A stretch of DNA of 64,000 bases from Maridesulfovibrio sp. Its GTDB lineage: Bacteria > Desulfobacterota > Desulfovibrionia > Desulfovibrionales > Desulfovibrionaceae. Positions within the stretch are counted from its first letter, which is position 1. Each line of letters starts with the position of its first letter. The DNA is taken from assembly GCF_963666665.1 (NCBI RefSeq), contig NZ_OY762999.1, positions 3,167,501 to 3,231,500 on the forward strand. The letters run 5' to 3'. The notes beneath the pieces are model-generated. The model searched no databases. It had not been told where the DNA came from and worked only from the letters and a program-made list of their open reading frames with translations. A program made the position numbers and the translations under genes. Positions 17,144-24,883 of the stretch are shown one piece after another.

Positions 17144-17521
17144 ATGCACTACGGTGGAAAAATTATAACCGGACTGGTTATCTTCCTCGGCCTGGTGTCC
17201 ATGCCTTTCTGGTTCAACATCGGCGGAAGCTATGAAGAGCCGAAGGTAGAACTGCCCAAGAATGCTAAAATCTGTGTTGCTCCCACCCAGAATATGCGTG
17301 AGAACCACATGAAGCTTCTTGACCAGTGGAGAGATATGGCTCTTCGCGAAGGCAAAAGGACTTACATCAGTGCTAAAGGCGATAAATACACCATCAGCCT
17401 TCAGAACACCTGTATGCAGTGCCACACCAGCAAGGAACAGTTCTGCGACAAGTGCCACGTTGATGCGAGTGTAACTCCCTACTGCTGGGATTGCCACGTA
17501 CCTCCCAAGGAGGCTAAATAA
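17144..17521 (+). CDS. dsrJ: DsrJ, periplasmic triheme cytochrome c
   Basis: 125 residues with one N-terminal membrane anchor/signal (residues 7-24). Three heme c sites: CMQCH (90-94), CDKCH (101-105) and CWDCH (114-118), all in the last 40 residues. In the family one heme has an unusual His/Cys ligation; Cys44 (AKICVAP) is a candidate distal ligand here, by inference. GGAGG precedes the ATG. The stop overlaps the dsrO start (TAATG). Confidence 0.95.
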   Translation: MHYGGKIITGLVIFLGLVSMPFWFNIGGSYEEPKVELPKNAKICVAPTQNMRENHMKLLDQWRDMALREGKRTYISAKGDKYTISLQNTCMQCHTSKEQFCDKCHVDASVTPYCWDCHVPPKEAK

Positions 17522-18300
17522 TGAAACAGAGTAGAAGAAACTTCCTTAAGTTTGCAGGCCTCTCCGCAGCCGGACTCTGCATCGCCCCCACTGTTGCCAT
17601 GGCATCCAGTGCACCCGGCGGTGGAGCTCATGCAGCTGTGAATGACAATTCCCTCCACGCAAAGCGTTGGGCAATGGTCATCGACACCCGCAAACTGAAT
17701 ACTGAAGAAGCAATTGAAGCTCTGGCTGAAACCTGCCACCATATCCATAACGTGCCTACCATCGAATCCGAGCAGGACGTTAAATGGATGTGGTCCGGTT
17801 CTTACGGTGAAGTGTTCCCCGAACAGGAGAACAACTTCCCCTCCGAAGCTCAGGAAAAACGCAGGTTCCCCCTGCTCTGCAACCACTGCGAAAGCCCATC
17901 CTGTGTACGCGTTTGCCCCACAAAGGCGACCTTTGTACGCCCTGACGGCATTGTAGCGATGGACTACCACCGCTGCATCGGCTGTCGCTACTGCATGGCT
18001 GCATGTCCCTACGGCTCCAGAAGCTTTAACTTCATGGATCCCAGAACCCATCTGGACATGGACAAGATCAACAAGAAGTTCCCCACCCGTATGCGCGGTG
18101 TTGTTGAAAAATGTAACTTCTGCGTTGAGCGTCTCGCTGTGGGTGAACTGCCCGCATGTTCAGAAAAATCAGGTGGCGCGATCATCTTCGGCGATCTGCA
18201 GGACCCCAACTCTAATGTGAGAAAGGCCCTGCGTGAGAACTTCACCATCCGTAGAAAACCAACCGCAGGCACTGAGCCCGGCGTTTACTACATCATTTAG
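17521..18300 (+). CDS. dsrO: DsrO, periplasmic Tat-exported ferredoxin-like subunit
   Basis: 259 residues. The N-terminus MKQSRRNFLKFAGLSAAGLC is a Tat signal with twin arginine at 5-6, giving export of the folded Fe-S protein. Cysteine clusters include CNHCESPSCVRVCP, HRCIGCRYCMAACPYG and KCNFCVERL, the pattern of DmsB/NrfC-type multi-cluster subunits. It pairs with the membrane protein DsrP. Start overlaps the dsrJ stop by one base. Confidence 0.95.
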   Translation: MKQSRRNFLKFAGLSAAGLCIAPTVAMASSAPGGGAHAAVNDNSLHAKRWAMVIDTRKLNTEEAIEALAETCHHIHNVPTIESEQDVKWMWSGSYGEVFPEQENNFPSEAQEKRRFPLLCNHCESPSCVRVCPTKATFVRPDGIVAMDYHRCIGCRYCMAACPYGSRSFNFMDPRTHLDMDKINKKFPTRMRGVVEKCNFCVERLAVGELPACSEKSGGAIIFGDLQDPNSNVRKALRENFTIRRKPTAGTEPGVYYII

Positions 18301-18313
18301 GGGGAAGCCTGAT

Positions 18314-19486
18314 ATGCTCGAAAAAGCTTTTAAAGGCGGACCGAAATACTGGGCTTGGATTGGTTTCCTGCTGCTCATAATCGGTGCCGGTTTCTGCACA
18401 TATCTGACCCAGCTTCAGGAAGGGATGACCATCACCGGTCTTAACCGTGATGTTTCCTGGGGTTTCTATATTGCACAGTTCACCTACCTTGTCGGTCTCG
18501 CCGCATCCGGTGTTATGATCGTACTGCCTTACTACTTCCATCATTACAAGAAGTTCAAAGGCATGGTAATCATGGGTGAATTCATGGCTATTGCTGCCGT
18601 TGTCATGTGTCTCGGTTTCATCATCGTCGACATTGGACAGCCCCAGCGTATGCTTAACATCATCTTCCATCCGACTCCGAACTCTATCCTCTTCTGGGAT
18701 ATGATCGTTCTGAACGGATACCTGATCCTGAACGTTGTAATCGGTTGGACCTGCCTTGAGTGTGACCGCCAGCGCGTATCCCATCCTAAATGGGTTAAGC
18801 CTCTGGTATACACCTCCATTGTATGGGCATTCTCCATCCACACCGTTACCGCGTTCCTGTATGCCGGTCTGCCCGGCCGCCACTACTGGCTCACCGCCAT
18901 TCTGGCTGCCCGCTTCCTGGCATCTGCGTTCTGCTCCGGACCTGCTATCCTGCTGCTCGTGGTTTTCCTCGTGCGCAAGATCACCAAGTACGAACCCGGC
19001 AAAGGCGCAATCGGAACTCTCACAACTATTATCACTTACGCAATGTGCGTGAACGTCTTCTTCTTCCTGCTTGAAGTTTTCACCGCATTCTACTCCAATA
19101 TGCCCGGACATATCCACTCCATCGCATACCTCTTCGCCGGTAGCCACGGCCACCACGAACTGGTACCCTGGATGTGGACTGCAGCATGCTTCGCTATTCT
19201 CAGCCTCGCACTGCTCATTCCGCCCAAACTGCGTTACAACCAGAAGCTGCTGCCCTGGTCCCTCGCTATCCTCGTTATCGCAACCTGGATTGATAAGGGT
19301 CTCGGCCTGCTGATCGGTGGTTTCACACCGAACCCCTTCAATGAAATCACTGTTTACTGGCCCACCGGTAAAGAGCTCATGATTTCATTCATGGTTTACG
19401 CACTCGGCGCACTGACTCTGACTTTCCTTTACAAGATTGCCACAGACGTTAAGCGCGAAGTCGGCCAGTTGACTACTGAAGACTAG
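18314..19486 (+). CDS. dsrP: DsrP, NrfD-family integral membrane quinone-reactive subunit
   Basis: 390 residues with about ten membrane helices, the NrfD/PsrC type that interacts with menaquinone. The start is ATG at 18314 (MLEKAFKGGPKYW) with a GGGGGAAG stretch upstream; the frame is open further upstream through the end of dsrO but those residues are not family-like. Completes the DsrMKJOP complex. A strong terminator follows at 19511. Confidence 0.95.
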   Translation: MLEKAFKGGPKYWAWIGFLLLIIGAGFCTYLTQLQEGMTITGLNRDVSWGFYIAQFTYLVGLAASGVMIVLPYYFHHYKKFKGMVIMGEFMAIAAVVMCLGFIIVDIGQPQRMLNIIFHPTPNSILFWDMIVLNGYLILNVVIGWTCLECDRQRVSHPKWVKPLVYTSIVWAFSIHTVTAFLYAGLPGRHYWLTAILAARFLASAFCSGPAILLLVVFLVRKITKYEPGKGAIGTLTTIITYAMCVNVFFFLLEVFTAFYSNMPGHIHSIAYLFAGSHGHHELVPWMWTAACFAILSLALLIPPKLRYNQKLLPWSLAILVIATWIDKGLGLLIGGFTPNPFNEITVYWPTGKELMISFMVYALGALTLTFLYKIATDVKREVGQLTTED

Positions 19487-19510
19487 TCACTGATTGATTA
19501 CCGAACTTGA

Positions 19511-19547
19511 AAGCCCCCTGCTTCTTACGAGGCAGGGGGCTTCTTTA
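19511..19547 (+). terminator. Rho-independent terminator of the dsr operon
   Basis: Perfect 11-bp stem AAGCCCCCTGC/GCAGGGGGCTT with a 10-base loop followed by a T-rich tail. The space up to 19668 holds no credible gene. Confidence 0.9.
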
Positions 19548-19661
19548 TTGTGTTCGGAAATCCATGTTGATCTCAAACAACAAACATTATCCATCTCAAA
19601 AGACAATTCAAAAACTTCCGTCAGCTATCGAACACAGAGCCGGACAGTTATCGATCACAGA

Positions 19662-19702
19662 ACATTAAAAAGCCGCCTACCCAAATAAGGATAAGCGGCT
19701 TT
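19662..19702 (-). terminator. Terminator of the minus-strand gene at 19748
   Basis: On the minus strand AAAGCCGC-N18-GCGGCTTT runs into TTTTT. Two further hairpins lie between it and the gene: GCGTAAG-N7-CTTACGC (about 19706-19726) and AGATTACGTAT-N8-ATACGTAATCT (19731-19760), the latter including the last codons. Confidence 0.7.
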
Positions 19703-19747
19703 CTCGCGTAAGAAAAGATCTTACGCAGGAAGATTACGTATGAGCGA

Positions 19748-20236
19748 CTATACGTAATCTCCCCGGTTAAATTTGATCTGTTCGGTCACGGCTACAGTTT
19801 CCAGTTCGGATACGATGGAACCGAGTTCCGGATTCTCGCTTTGCACACCGGGCCAATCCTTCTTGAGGGACTCAACTCCACCTTGAATACCTTCAAGAGT
19901 CGAATAGGCCTGCTTCAACCCGCCCTCCGCAGAGGAACCGAGCTGCTGGGCATAGCTTTCAAGCTTTCCGAAAAGGTCTTCCACCTTGCCGACAAACTCA
20001 CTTTCGCTGACCTGAGCGGTCTGCTGAACTTGAGCGGCCTGCTGCACCTGCAACAGGGGATTGACCTGAAGACCCGGCACCGGCGGTGCTGATGCTGCGC
20101 TGTTTTTCTGCGCTGCACCCTGCTGAACTTCCTGATTAAGGAATTCGCCGAACGCTGCCCCGTCAACCTTCTTTGCCTTGTTTTCCTGCTGCTGTTGCAG
20201 CTTTAAGGCTTCAATCTGTTCAGGACTTATCTTCAT
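19748..20236 (-). CDS. Hypothetical Gln/Ala-rich protein
   Basis: 162 residues starting MKISPEQIEALKLQQQQENK; the ATG at 20236 has GAGGAG 6 bases upstream. A low-complexity middle (QVNPLLQVQQAAQVQQTAQV) separates a short N-terminal part containing VDGAAFGEFLNQEV from a helical C-terminal half. No signal peptide or membrane segment. The N-terminal look recalls small flagellar-regulon proteins of Desulfovibrio, but I cannot name it. Confidence 0.7.
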   Translation of the reverse strand: MKISPEQIEALKLQQQQENKAKKVDGAAFGEFLNQEVQQGAAQKNSAASAPPVPGLQVNPLLQVQQAAQVQQTAQVSESEFVGKVEDLFGKLESYAQQLGSSAEGGLKQAYSTLEGIQGGVESLKKDWPGVQSENPELGSIVSELETVAVTEQIKFNRGDYV

Positions 20237-20518
20237 ATTATACTCCTCAGCCTTTGGTTTCACCCAACACTATGCAATGACCTTGCCAAAGTCTAGACTT
20301 TCACTCAATAGGCTGATTTAACTAACTTTACATTTCTTATAAGCTCGGAAAAAACTGCCCCTTCATGCTTGTATTCAACCACAGTAAGACATTTTTTCCT
20401 CCTGCAGGATAAAGTATAAGAAAAAGCTTGTCCATGTCGGTAATAATCAGATATCATTTGAAGTAAGAAATTTTAGAATGCACTTTCTTTCCATGCACAA
20501 ACATTATGGAGGTAGCAT

Positions 20519-20959
20519 ATGGCTGAAATCAAGAAGATACTCTGTGCAGTGGACTTTTCGGATCACAGCCCCGTTGTAGCAGAATACGCTAGCACCCTGG
20601 CAAAGACTCTGGGAGCAGATATCATCTGCCTTTACGTGGCTCCGTCACTGGATCAATATGTGGGTTTCCATGTACCACCCAGCTCCATTGAAAATTTCGT
20701 TGGCGAAATTGTAACTGGTGCTGACTCGACAATGGAAACTTTCATCACCGAGAATTTTAAGGATGTAACTGTCAGCGGTAAGGTTGTTACCGGTTATGCA
20801 GCTGAAGAAATTATAGCTATTTCTGAAAGCGAGAATGCAGACATGATCGTCATGGGAACCCATGGACGTGCCGGAATCGACCGCATCCTGTTCGGTTCAG
20901 TTGCTGAAAAGGTGGTTAAGTCCGCCAAGAGCCCTGTTTTGACTGTCAGACCCTCCTAG
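20519..20959 (+). CDS. Universal stress protein UspA family
   Basis: 146 residues, single Usp domain. KILCAVDFSDHSPVVAEYA at the N-terminus and the ATP-binding loop GTHGRAGIDRILFGSVAEKVVKSAKSPVLTVR (G-2x-G-9x-G-S type) at the C-terminus are clear. GGAGG lies 6 bases before the ATG. Monocistronic, with its own terminator at 21027. Confidence 0.93.
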   Translation: MAEIKKILCAVDFSDHSPVVAEYASTLAKTLGADIICLYVAPSLDQYVGFHVPPSSIENFVGEIVTGADSTMETFITENFKDVTVSGKVVTGYAAEEIIAISESENADMIVMGTHGRAGIDRILFGSVAEKVVKSAKSPVLTVRPS

Positions 20960-21026
20960 GCAAAACCTTATAACGGACCTTAAGATCATCACCCCGATCT
21001 AAAGGTCGACCTCACTAACCTCAAAA

Positions 21027-21068
21027 AAGCCCCCCGTTTAGCCATGAGCGGGGGGCTTGGTTTTTTTT
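21027..21068 (+). terminator. Terminator of the uspA-family gene
   Basis: Stem AAGCCCCCCG/CGGGGGGCTT with a 12-base loop followed by nine T residues. Confidence 0.9.
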
Positions 21069-21069
21069 G

Positions 21070-21164
21070 AAATAAATATGATTTATTTCGGTGTGACTGA
21101 CATGAGCGGGCGGTCATGAATTCTTAAAATAAATATGATTTATTTCGGCATGACCGCCATGTCA
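21070..21164. repeat. Tandem copies of a 22-base palindromic repeat interleaved with an inverted repeat
   Basis: Two identical 22-base copies (21070-21091 and 21127-21148), each built around AAATAAAT-ATG-ATTTATTT. Interleaved with them, GGCGGTCATG (21109-21118) is the exact inverse of CATGACCGCC (21149-21158), and the similarity extends outward to TGACATG/CATGTCA. The block lies between the uspA terminator and the end of rsgA and codes for nothing visible. Confidence 0.7.
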
Positions 21165-21193
21165 TGATTCATCTCTTTCGAGACAAACCAAAT

Positions 21194-22309
21194 CTATCTT
21201 CGTTTCCAATTTTTATTAACAGCTTTGATTTTCATAGCAACATCGCGCCAACGCTCTTTTTCGATACGGTCGGCAGTTTTGTGCTGTCGCTGTGAGACAT
21301 AATCAAGCTCTCGTTTCATTTTCCGATAGCTTTCCAACCGTTCCGCAGAAAGCTCACCACTCGCTACGGCCTGCAGCACGTTACAGCCGGGATCATTCAA
21401 ATGATCGCAATCCGAGAACCGGCAATAGAGGGCATAATCTTCAATGTCAGCAAAGGAGCTTTCGACTCCTCCGTCTTCGGAATAGAACGCAATTTCGCGA
21501 ATCCCCGGATTATCTATCAGCAATCCACCTTGAGGCATGGCAATCAAATCACGTCCAGTTGTGGTATGCCGTCCTTTGCCCACACTCTGGCTGACAGCTC
21601 CTGTCTGCTGCACAGACTTGCCGTAAAGCCTGTTCAAGAGCGTAGACTTGCCAGCCCCGGACGAACCAACCATGGTCGCAGTCTTGCCCGAAGACAGGTA
21701 CTGCTCCAGCTCCAAAACCCCGCTTTCATCATCAACAGACACGAGATGGACGGGAACGCCGAAGGCAACGGATTCAACCTCATCTACGCAGCTCAGCGGA
21801 TCTTCATGTAAATCCGCTTTTGTCAGGACTATTACAGGGGATAAATTGCAGTTGTATACCAAAGTCAGATAACGCTCGATACGCCTTACATTGTAATCGC
21901 GGTCCAAGCCGCAAACAATGAACACCGTATCCAGATTGGCAGCCATGATCTGCTCTTTCATAGCAACATCATGACTCTTGCCACGTCCCCCTGCAGCACC
22001 GCGCGAGAGCGCATTGCGTCTGGGCAGAACCTTGTCTATCACGACATCCCGCAAGAGAACCCAATCACCGATAACAGGAAACAGTTTTTCAGAATCCGCC
22101 TCCCCCGTCCTGTGACGCACCTTTCCGGAAAGTGTTACCTGTATATCCTCACTGCCCTGACTCACAAGAAAGATATCTTTGTTCACGCTAACGACCCTTG
22201 CCGGGATATCCGTGTCAGAAACTATTTCCTGAAATGAATCAGACCAGCCCATTGTTTTGAGTTTTGTTTGATTTGATAAGCTTTCTGCTAATTCTAAAAT
22301 ATTCATCAT
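21194..22309 (-). CDS. rsgA: Ribosome small subunit-dependent GTPase RsgA
   Basis: 371 residues, circularly permuted GTPase that checks late 30S maturation. Order seen: N-terminal OB-like part with GDWVLLRDVV (81-90), G4 TKAD (163-166), P-loop GSSGAGKST (215-223), G3 region DNPGIREI, and a C-terminal zinc site CRFSDCDHLNDPGC. This G4-G1-G3 order defines the family. It follows a weak ribosome binding site and has no neighbours on its strand, so it is probably monocistronic. Confidence 0.94.
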   Translation of the reverse strand: MMNILELAESLSNQTKLKTMGWSDSFQEIVSDTDIPARVVSVNKDIFLVSQGSEDIQVTLSGKVRHRTGEADSEKLFPVIGDWVLLRDVVIDKVLPRRNALSRGAAGGRGKSHDVAMKEQIMAANLDTVFIVCGLDRDYNVRRIERYLTLVYNCNLSPVIVLTKADLHEDPLSCVDEVESVAFGVPVHLVSVDDESGVLELEQYLSSGKTATMVGSSGAGKSTLLNRLYGKSVQQTGAVSQSVGKGRHTTTGRDLIAMPQGGLLIDNPGIREIAFYSEDGGVESSFADIEDYALYCRFSDCDHLNDPGCNVLQAVASGELSAERLESYRKMKRELDYVSQRQHKTADRIEKERWRDVAMKIKAVNKNWKRR

Positions 22310-22481
22310 TTGGTGTTACCATTTATTGATAATCTGAAACATGACAGCCCAGCATATACTAAACCACCATGACTCAGAAATGTTCACTTGAATGTTTCTT
22401 TCAGGCGGACAAAGCCAAAAAACGCACCTGTCCATTAACCTGAAATATAAAAAACAGGCATGAATCACATATGGTATGTCA

Positions 22482-22640
22482 CCGACAAAAATTGGGAACA
22501 GCAATAGAGGCGGAACTCGAACCAGAGCTCCGGTGCGGCGTAAGCCGGAAAGGAAACAGAAATGTTCCTCTGATAGAATCATAATGTTCTGCCAAGGCAG
22601 AACCAGATCATTCTGCTACCAGCTTGCTACCTTTTGTCGG
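22482..22640 (+). ncRNA. Candidate structured RNA (multi-hairpin element with GNRA loops)
   Basis: A 9-bp helix CCGACAAAA (22482-22490)/TTTTGTCGG (22632-22640) closes about 140 bases. Inside, on the plus strand: CGGA-A-CTC/GAG-C-TCCG (22511-22532, 6-base loop); CGGC[GTAA]GCCG (22536-22547); AGGAAACA[GAAA]TGTTCCT (22551-22569, one bulged A); TGAT-AGA-ATCA (22571-22581); and GTTCTG-CCAAGG-CAGAAC (22586-22603). Two loops are GNRA only when read on the plus strand, so that strand is preferred. TGCTACC is repeated before the closing strand. I do not recognise a known riboswitch or ribozyme. No gene is seen in 22310-22481. Confidence 0.5.
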
Positions 22641-22753
22641 CAACTTGCGGTACAATCTCCAATGATCTCATAAACATAAAATCTCCTTAAAATAACTTTG
22701 TCTTCAAGAAAATCTTTACTTCCATGACTTTAAGCTGTCAACTGCAGTATATT

Positions 22754-22782
22754 TTGACAAATTCACCGTTCCAAACTAATAA
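22754..22782 (+). promoter_or_regulatory. Putative promoter of hisC-cmk
   Basis: TTGACA (22754-22759), 17-base spacer, TAATAA (22777-22782); start near 22789, a leader of about 118 bases. It lies downstream of the structured element, so that element is not part of this transcript. The rest of 22641-22906 holds nothing else recognisable. Confidence 0.6.
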
Positions 22783-22906
22783 AACCGGACCTTCATTTTT
22801 AAATTGTCCCTGTTTTTATTAGGCCGCGACAGGGACGCCGAAGGCATCTTTTATTCAAAAAGCGCGCAGCGCATCACAATCAATCACATCTATCGAGGAT
22901 TCCAGC

Positions 22907-24001
22907 ATGTCCGCCATCAAAGTCCGTTCTGATATGATGGATTCAAAGCCCTATGCACCGGGCCTGACCATCGAGGAAATTAAAGAGAAATACGGTCTCG
23001 ACACCGTCATTAAACTCGCCAGCAACGAAAACCCGCTGGGCGCATCCCCCATGGCCCAGAAAGCCATTAACCGTCATGCTCCTTCGGTTTTCCGCTACCC
23101 TCATAACGGCAACCCGCGCTTGAATGCAGCCATTGCCAAACGCACCGGTGTTTCCGAAGAACAGATTATCAGCGGCAACGGTTCAGACGAAGTCCTCGAC
23201 CTGCTGGTACGCATCAAGGCCAATCCCGGACAGGACGAAGTCATAACCTACGAATCATGCTTCAGCATGTATCGTCTCATGTCCCATCTCTGTGCAGTAA
23301 ACTTTCGTCAGATTCCCCGCGAAGAAGGTCACAAGCAGCCTCTCAAGGCACTTACCGCCGCTGTCAGTGAGAAAACAGCACTCGTGTTCCTGACTTCTCC
23401 GGACAACCCTACCGGGCTGGCTGTTACTGTTGATGAAGTGCGCGAAATGGCAGCTTCCATCCCCGAACAGACACTGCTGGTCATTGACGAAGCATACATA
23501 GAATTCGCCCGTCCGGCGGAAAGATACGACATGCGTCCCCTGCTGGAAGAATTCCCCAACATCGTGCTGACCCGTACTTTCTCCAAGGCATACGGTCTGG
23601 CCGGACTGCGCATCGGATACGGCATCATGAGCCAGCAGCTTGCAGATTACATCAAGAGTGCCCGTGCGCCCTTTACCGTGAACCTGCTGGCCGAAGAAGC
23701 TGCCATTGCCGTGCTGGAAGACGAAACATTTTTCAATACAACAATAGACGTGGTTCTGCGCGGCCGTGAACTTTTCACAACAGAAATCCGCAAAATGGGC
23801 TGTGAAGTACTTGATTCCCAAGCCAACTTCATTATGTTCAAGCCCACCCGCGATGCCATGGATGTGTTTGAAGACCTGCTCAAACGGGGCATCATTGTAC
23901 GTCCGCTTAAGAGCTTCGGCCTTGGCGAATACATCCGGGTCAATATGGGAACTGACCACGAGAACAAAGTATTCTTAGAAACACTTAAGGAGGTCCTTTA
24001 A
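22907..24001 (+). CDS. hisC: Histidinol-phosphate aminotransferase
   Basis: 364-residue PLP enzyme of fold type I. IKLASNENPLGASP (35-48), SGNGSDEVLDLL (89-100), TSPDNPTG (163-170), VIDEAYIEF (192-200), the PLP lysine at 227 in TRTFSKAYGLAGLRIGYG and a C-terminal VNMGT are all HisC-like. It converts imidazole-acetol phosphate to histidinol phosphate; closely related enzymes act on aromatic amino acids, so specificity is by similarity. GAGG precedes the ATG by 8. The stop overlaps the cmk start (TAATG). Confidence 0.93.
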   Translation: MSAIKVRSDMMDSKPYAPGLTIEEIKEKYGLDTVIKLASNENPLGASPMAQKAINRHAPSVFRYPHNGNPRLNAAIAKRTGVSEEQIISGNGSDEVLDLLVRIKANPGQDEVITYESCFSMYRLMSHLCAVNFRQIPREEGHKQPLKALTAAVSEKTALVFLTSPDNPTGLAVTVDEVREMAASIPEQTLLVIDEAYIEFARPAERYDMRPLLEEFPNIVLTRTFSKAYGLAGLRIGYGIMSQQLADYIKSARAPFTVNLLAEEAAIAVLEDETFFNTTIDVVLRGRELFTTEIRKMGCEVLDSQANFIMFKPTRDAMDVFEDLLKRGIIVRPLKSFGLGEYIRVNMGTDHENKVFLETLKEVL

Positions 24002-24672
24002 TGGACACACCTTTTATCATAACTTTGGACGGCCCCGCCGGTGTGGGGAAATCCACCCTTGCCAAACGGCTGGCCGACCGCTTTAAGATCGCCTATCTCG
24101 ATACCGGAGCCATGTTCCGCGGAACCGCCTGGAAACTAGGCGAAGGAGCTTGGGACTGGGATGCAGACAAGCTTGACGAAGCTCTTAAGGGCCTTGAGTT
24201 CACCCTCTCCGGCAGCGGTTCCGACTCTACTTTGAGCCTGAACGGTACTCCGCTGACCGATGAAATCCGCACCGAAACAGTAGGCATGTGGGCCTCCAAT
24301 ATGGCCAAGATCCCGGCTGTGCGCGAATATCAGAAAATTGCCCAGCGTGCCATCGGCGAGACCACTTCCCTCATTGCCGAGGGAAGAGATATGGGTACGG
24401 TCATTTTCCCGCAGGCACCCTGCAAATTCTTCCTTGATGCAGACCTCGAAGAACGCGCCAGCAGAAGATTCGAACAGCTCAAGGATATGGGCAAGCCCGC
24501 AGAGATGGCAGAACTGATCAAACAAATCGCCGCCCGCGACGATCAGGACCGCAACCGCAAGGTAGCTCCGCTCAAGCCCGCCGAAGATTCTATCCTCGTG
24601 GACACCACCCATCTTGATATCAACGGTGTTTTCGACAAGCTTGTTTTCGAAACCGAAAAAAAAGTTAATTAA
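24001..24672 (+). CDS. cmk: Cytidylate kinase
   Basis: 223 residues. P-loop DGPAGVGKSTLAKRLA (10-25), AYLDTGAMFRGTAWKLG, AEGRDMGTVIFPQA and the lid region RDDQDRNRKVAPLKPA are typical of CMP/dCMP kinases. Translationally coupled to hisC. A terminator follows at 24701. Confidence 0.95.
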   Translation: MDTPFIITLDGPAGVGKSTLAKRLADRFKIAYLDTGAMFRGTAWKLGEGAWDWDADKLDEALKGLEFTLSGSGSDSTLSLNGTPLTDEIRTETVGMWASNMAKIPAVREYQKIAQRAIGETTSLIAEGRDMGTVIFPQAPCKFFLDADLEERASRRFEQLKDMGKPAEMAELIKQIAARDDQDRNRKVAPLKPAEDSILVDTTHLDINGVFDKLVFETEKKVN

Positions 24673-24700
24673 AAACGAAAACGCAAATACGAATATTTTA

Positions 24701-24740
24701 GGCCGCTTGGAAGTTTTTCCCAGCGGCCTTTATCTTTTTG
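24701..24740 (+). terminator. Terminator of hisC-cmk
   Basis: GGCCGCT-T-GG, 8-base loop, CC-C-AGCGGCC followed by TTTATCTTTTT. Confidence 0.85.
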
Positions 24741-24790
24741 CGACCCAAATGTCGCTTGACTTTACAGTCGCAATAATTACGAATTCATAT

Positions 24791-24869
24791 GCCTCCGGCG
24801 GCTTAAACCCTTTGCAAAGGGTTTAAGAATCCCAAAACCTTTTTATTAGGCTTCGCCGCTATCTGCGGC
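24791..24869 (+). repeat. Dispersed GCCTCCGGCGGC element, copy 1
   Basis: Begins GCCTCCGGCGGC (24791-24802), continues with the palindrome CTTAAACCCTTTGCAAAGGG..., then AATCCCAAAACC and ends GGCTTCGCCGC followed by a small hairpin. Related blocks occur at 52318-52367 (minus), 54794-54921 and 61964-62021. It lies directly upstream of the HD-HAD gene. Confidence 0.7.
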
Positions 24870-24883
24870 AAATGGAGCTATTT

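Noticed and set aside
16427..17497. A 356-codon minus-strand frame opposite dsrK/dsrJ
   Set aside because: Shadow of strongly biased dsr codons; no domain recognised.
19494..19688. Small plus-strand frame after dsrP
   Set aside because: It runs through the dsr terminator hairpin and into a second terminator; not protein-like.
22316..22582. 88-codon minus-strand frame upstream of rsgA
   Set aside because: Low-quality composition and coincides with the structured RNA candidate; no start signal.
22505..22640. Possible tRNA or tRNA remnant on the minus strand (GGTTCGAG and GGTAGCAAGCTGGTAGCA look like T- and D-arms)
   Set aside because: The would-be T-stem does not pair, the anticodon-like loop is 6 bases without the usual T33, and no acceptor stem forms. 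The plus-strand fold with GNRA loops explains the sequence better.
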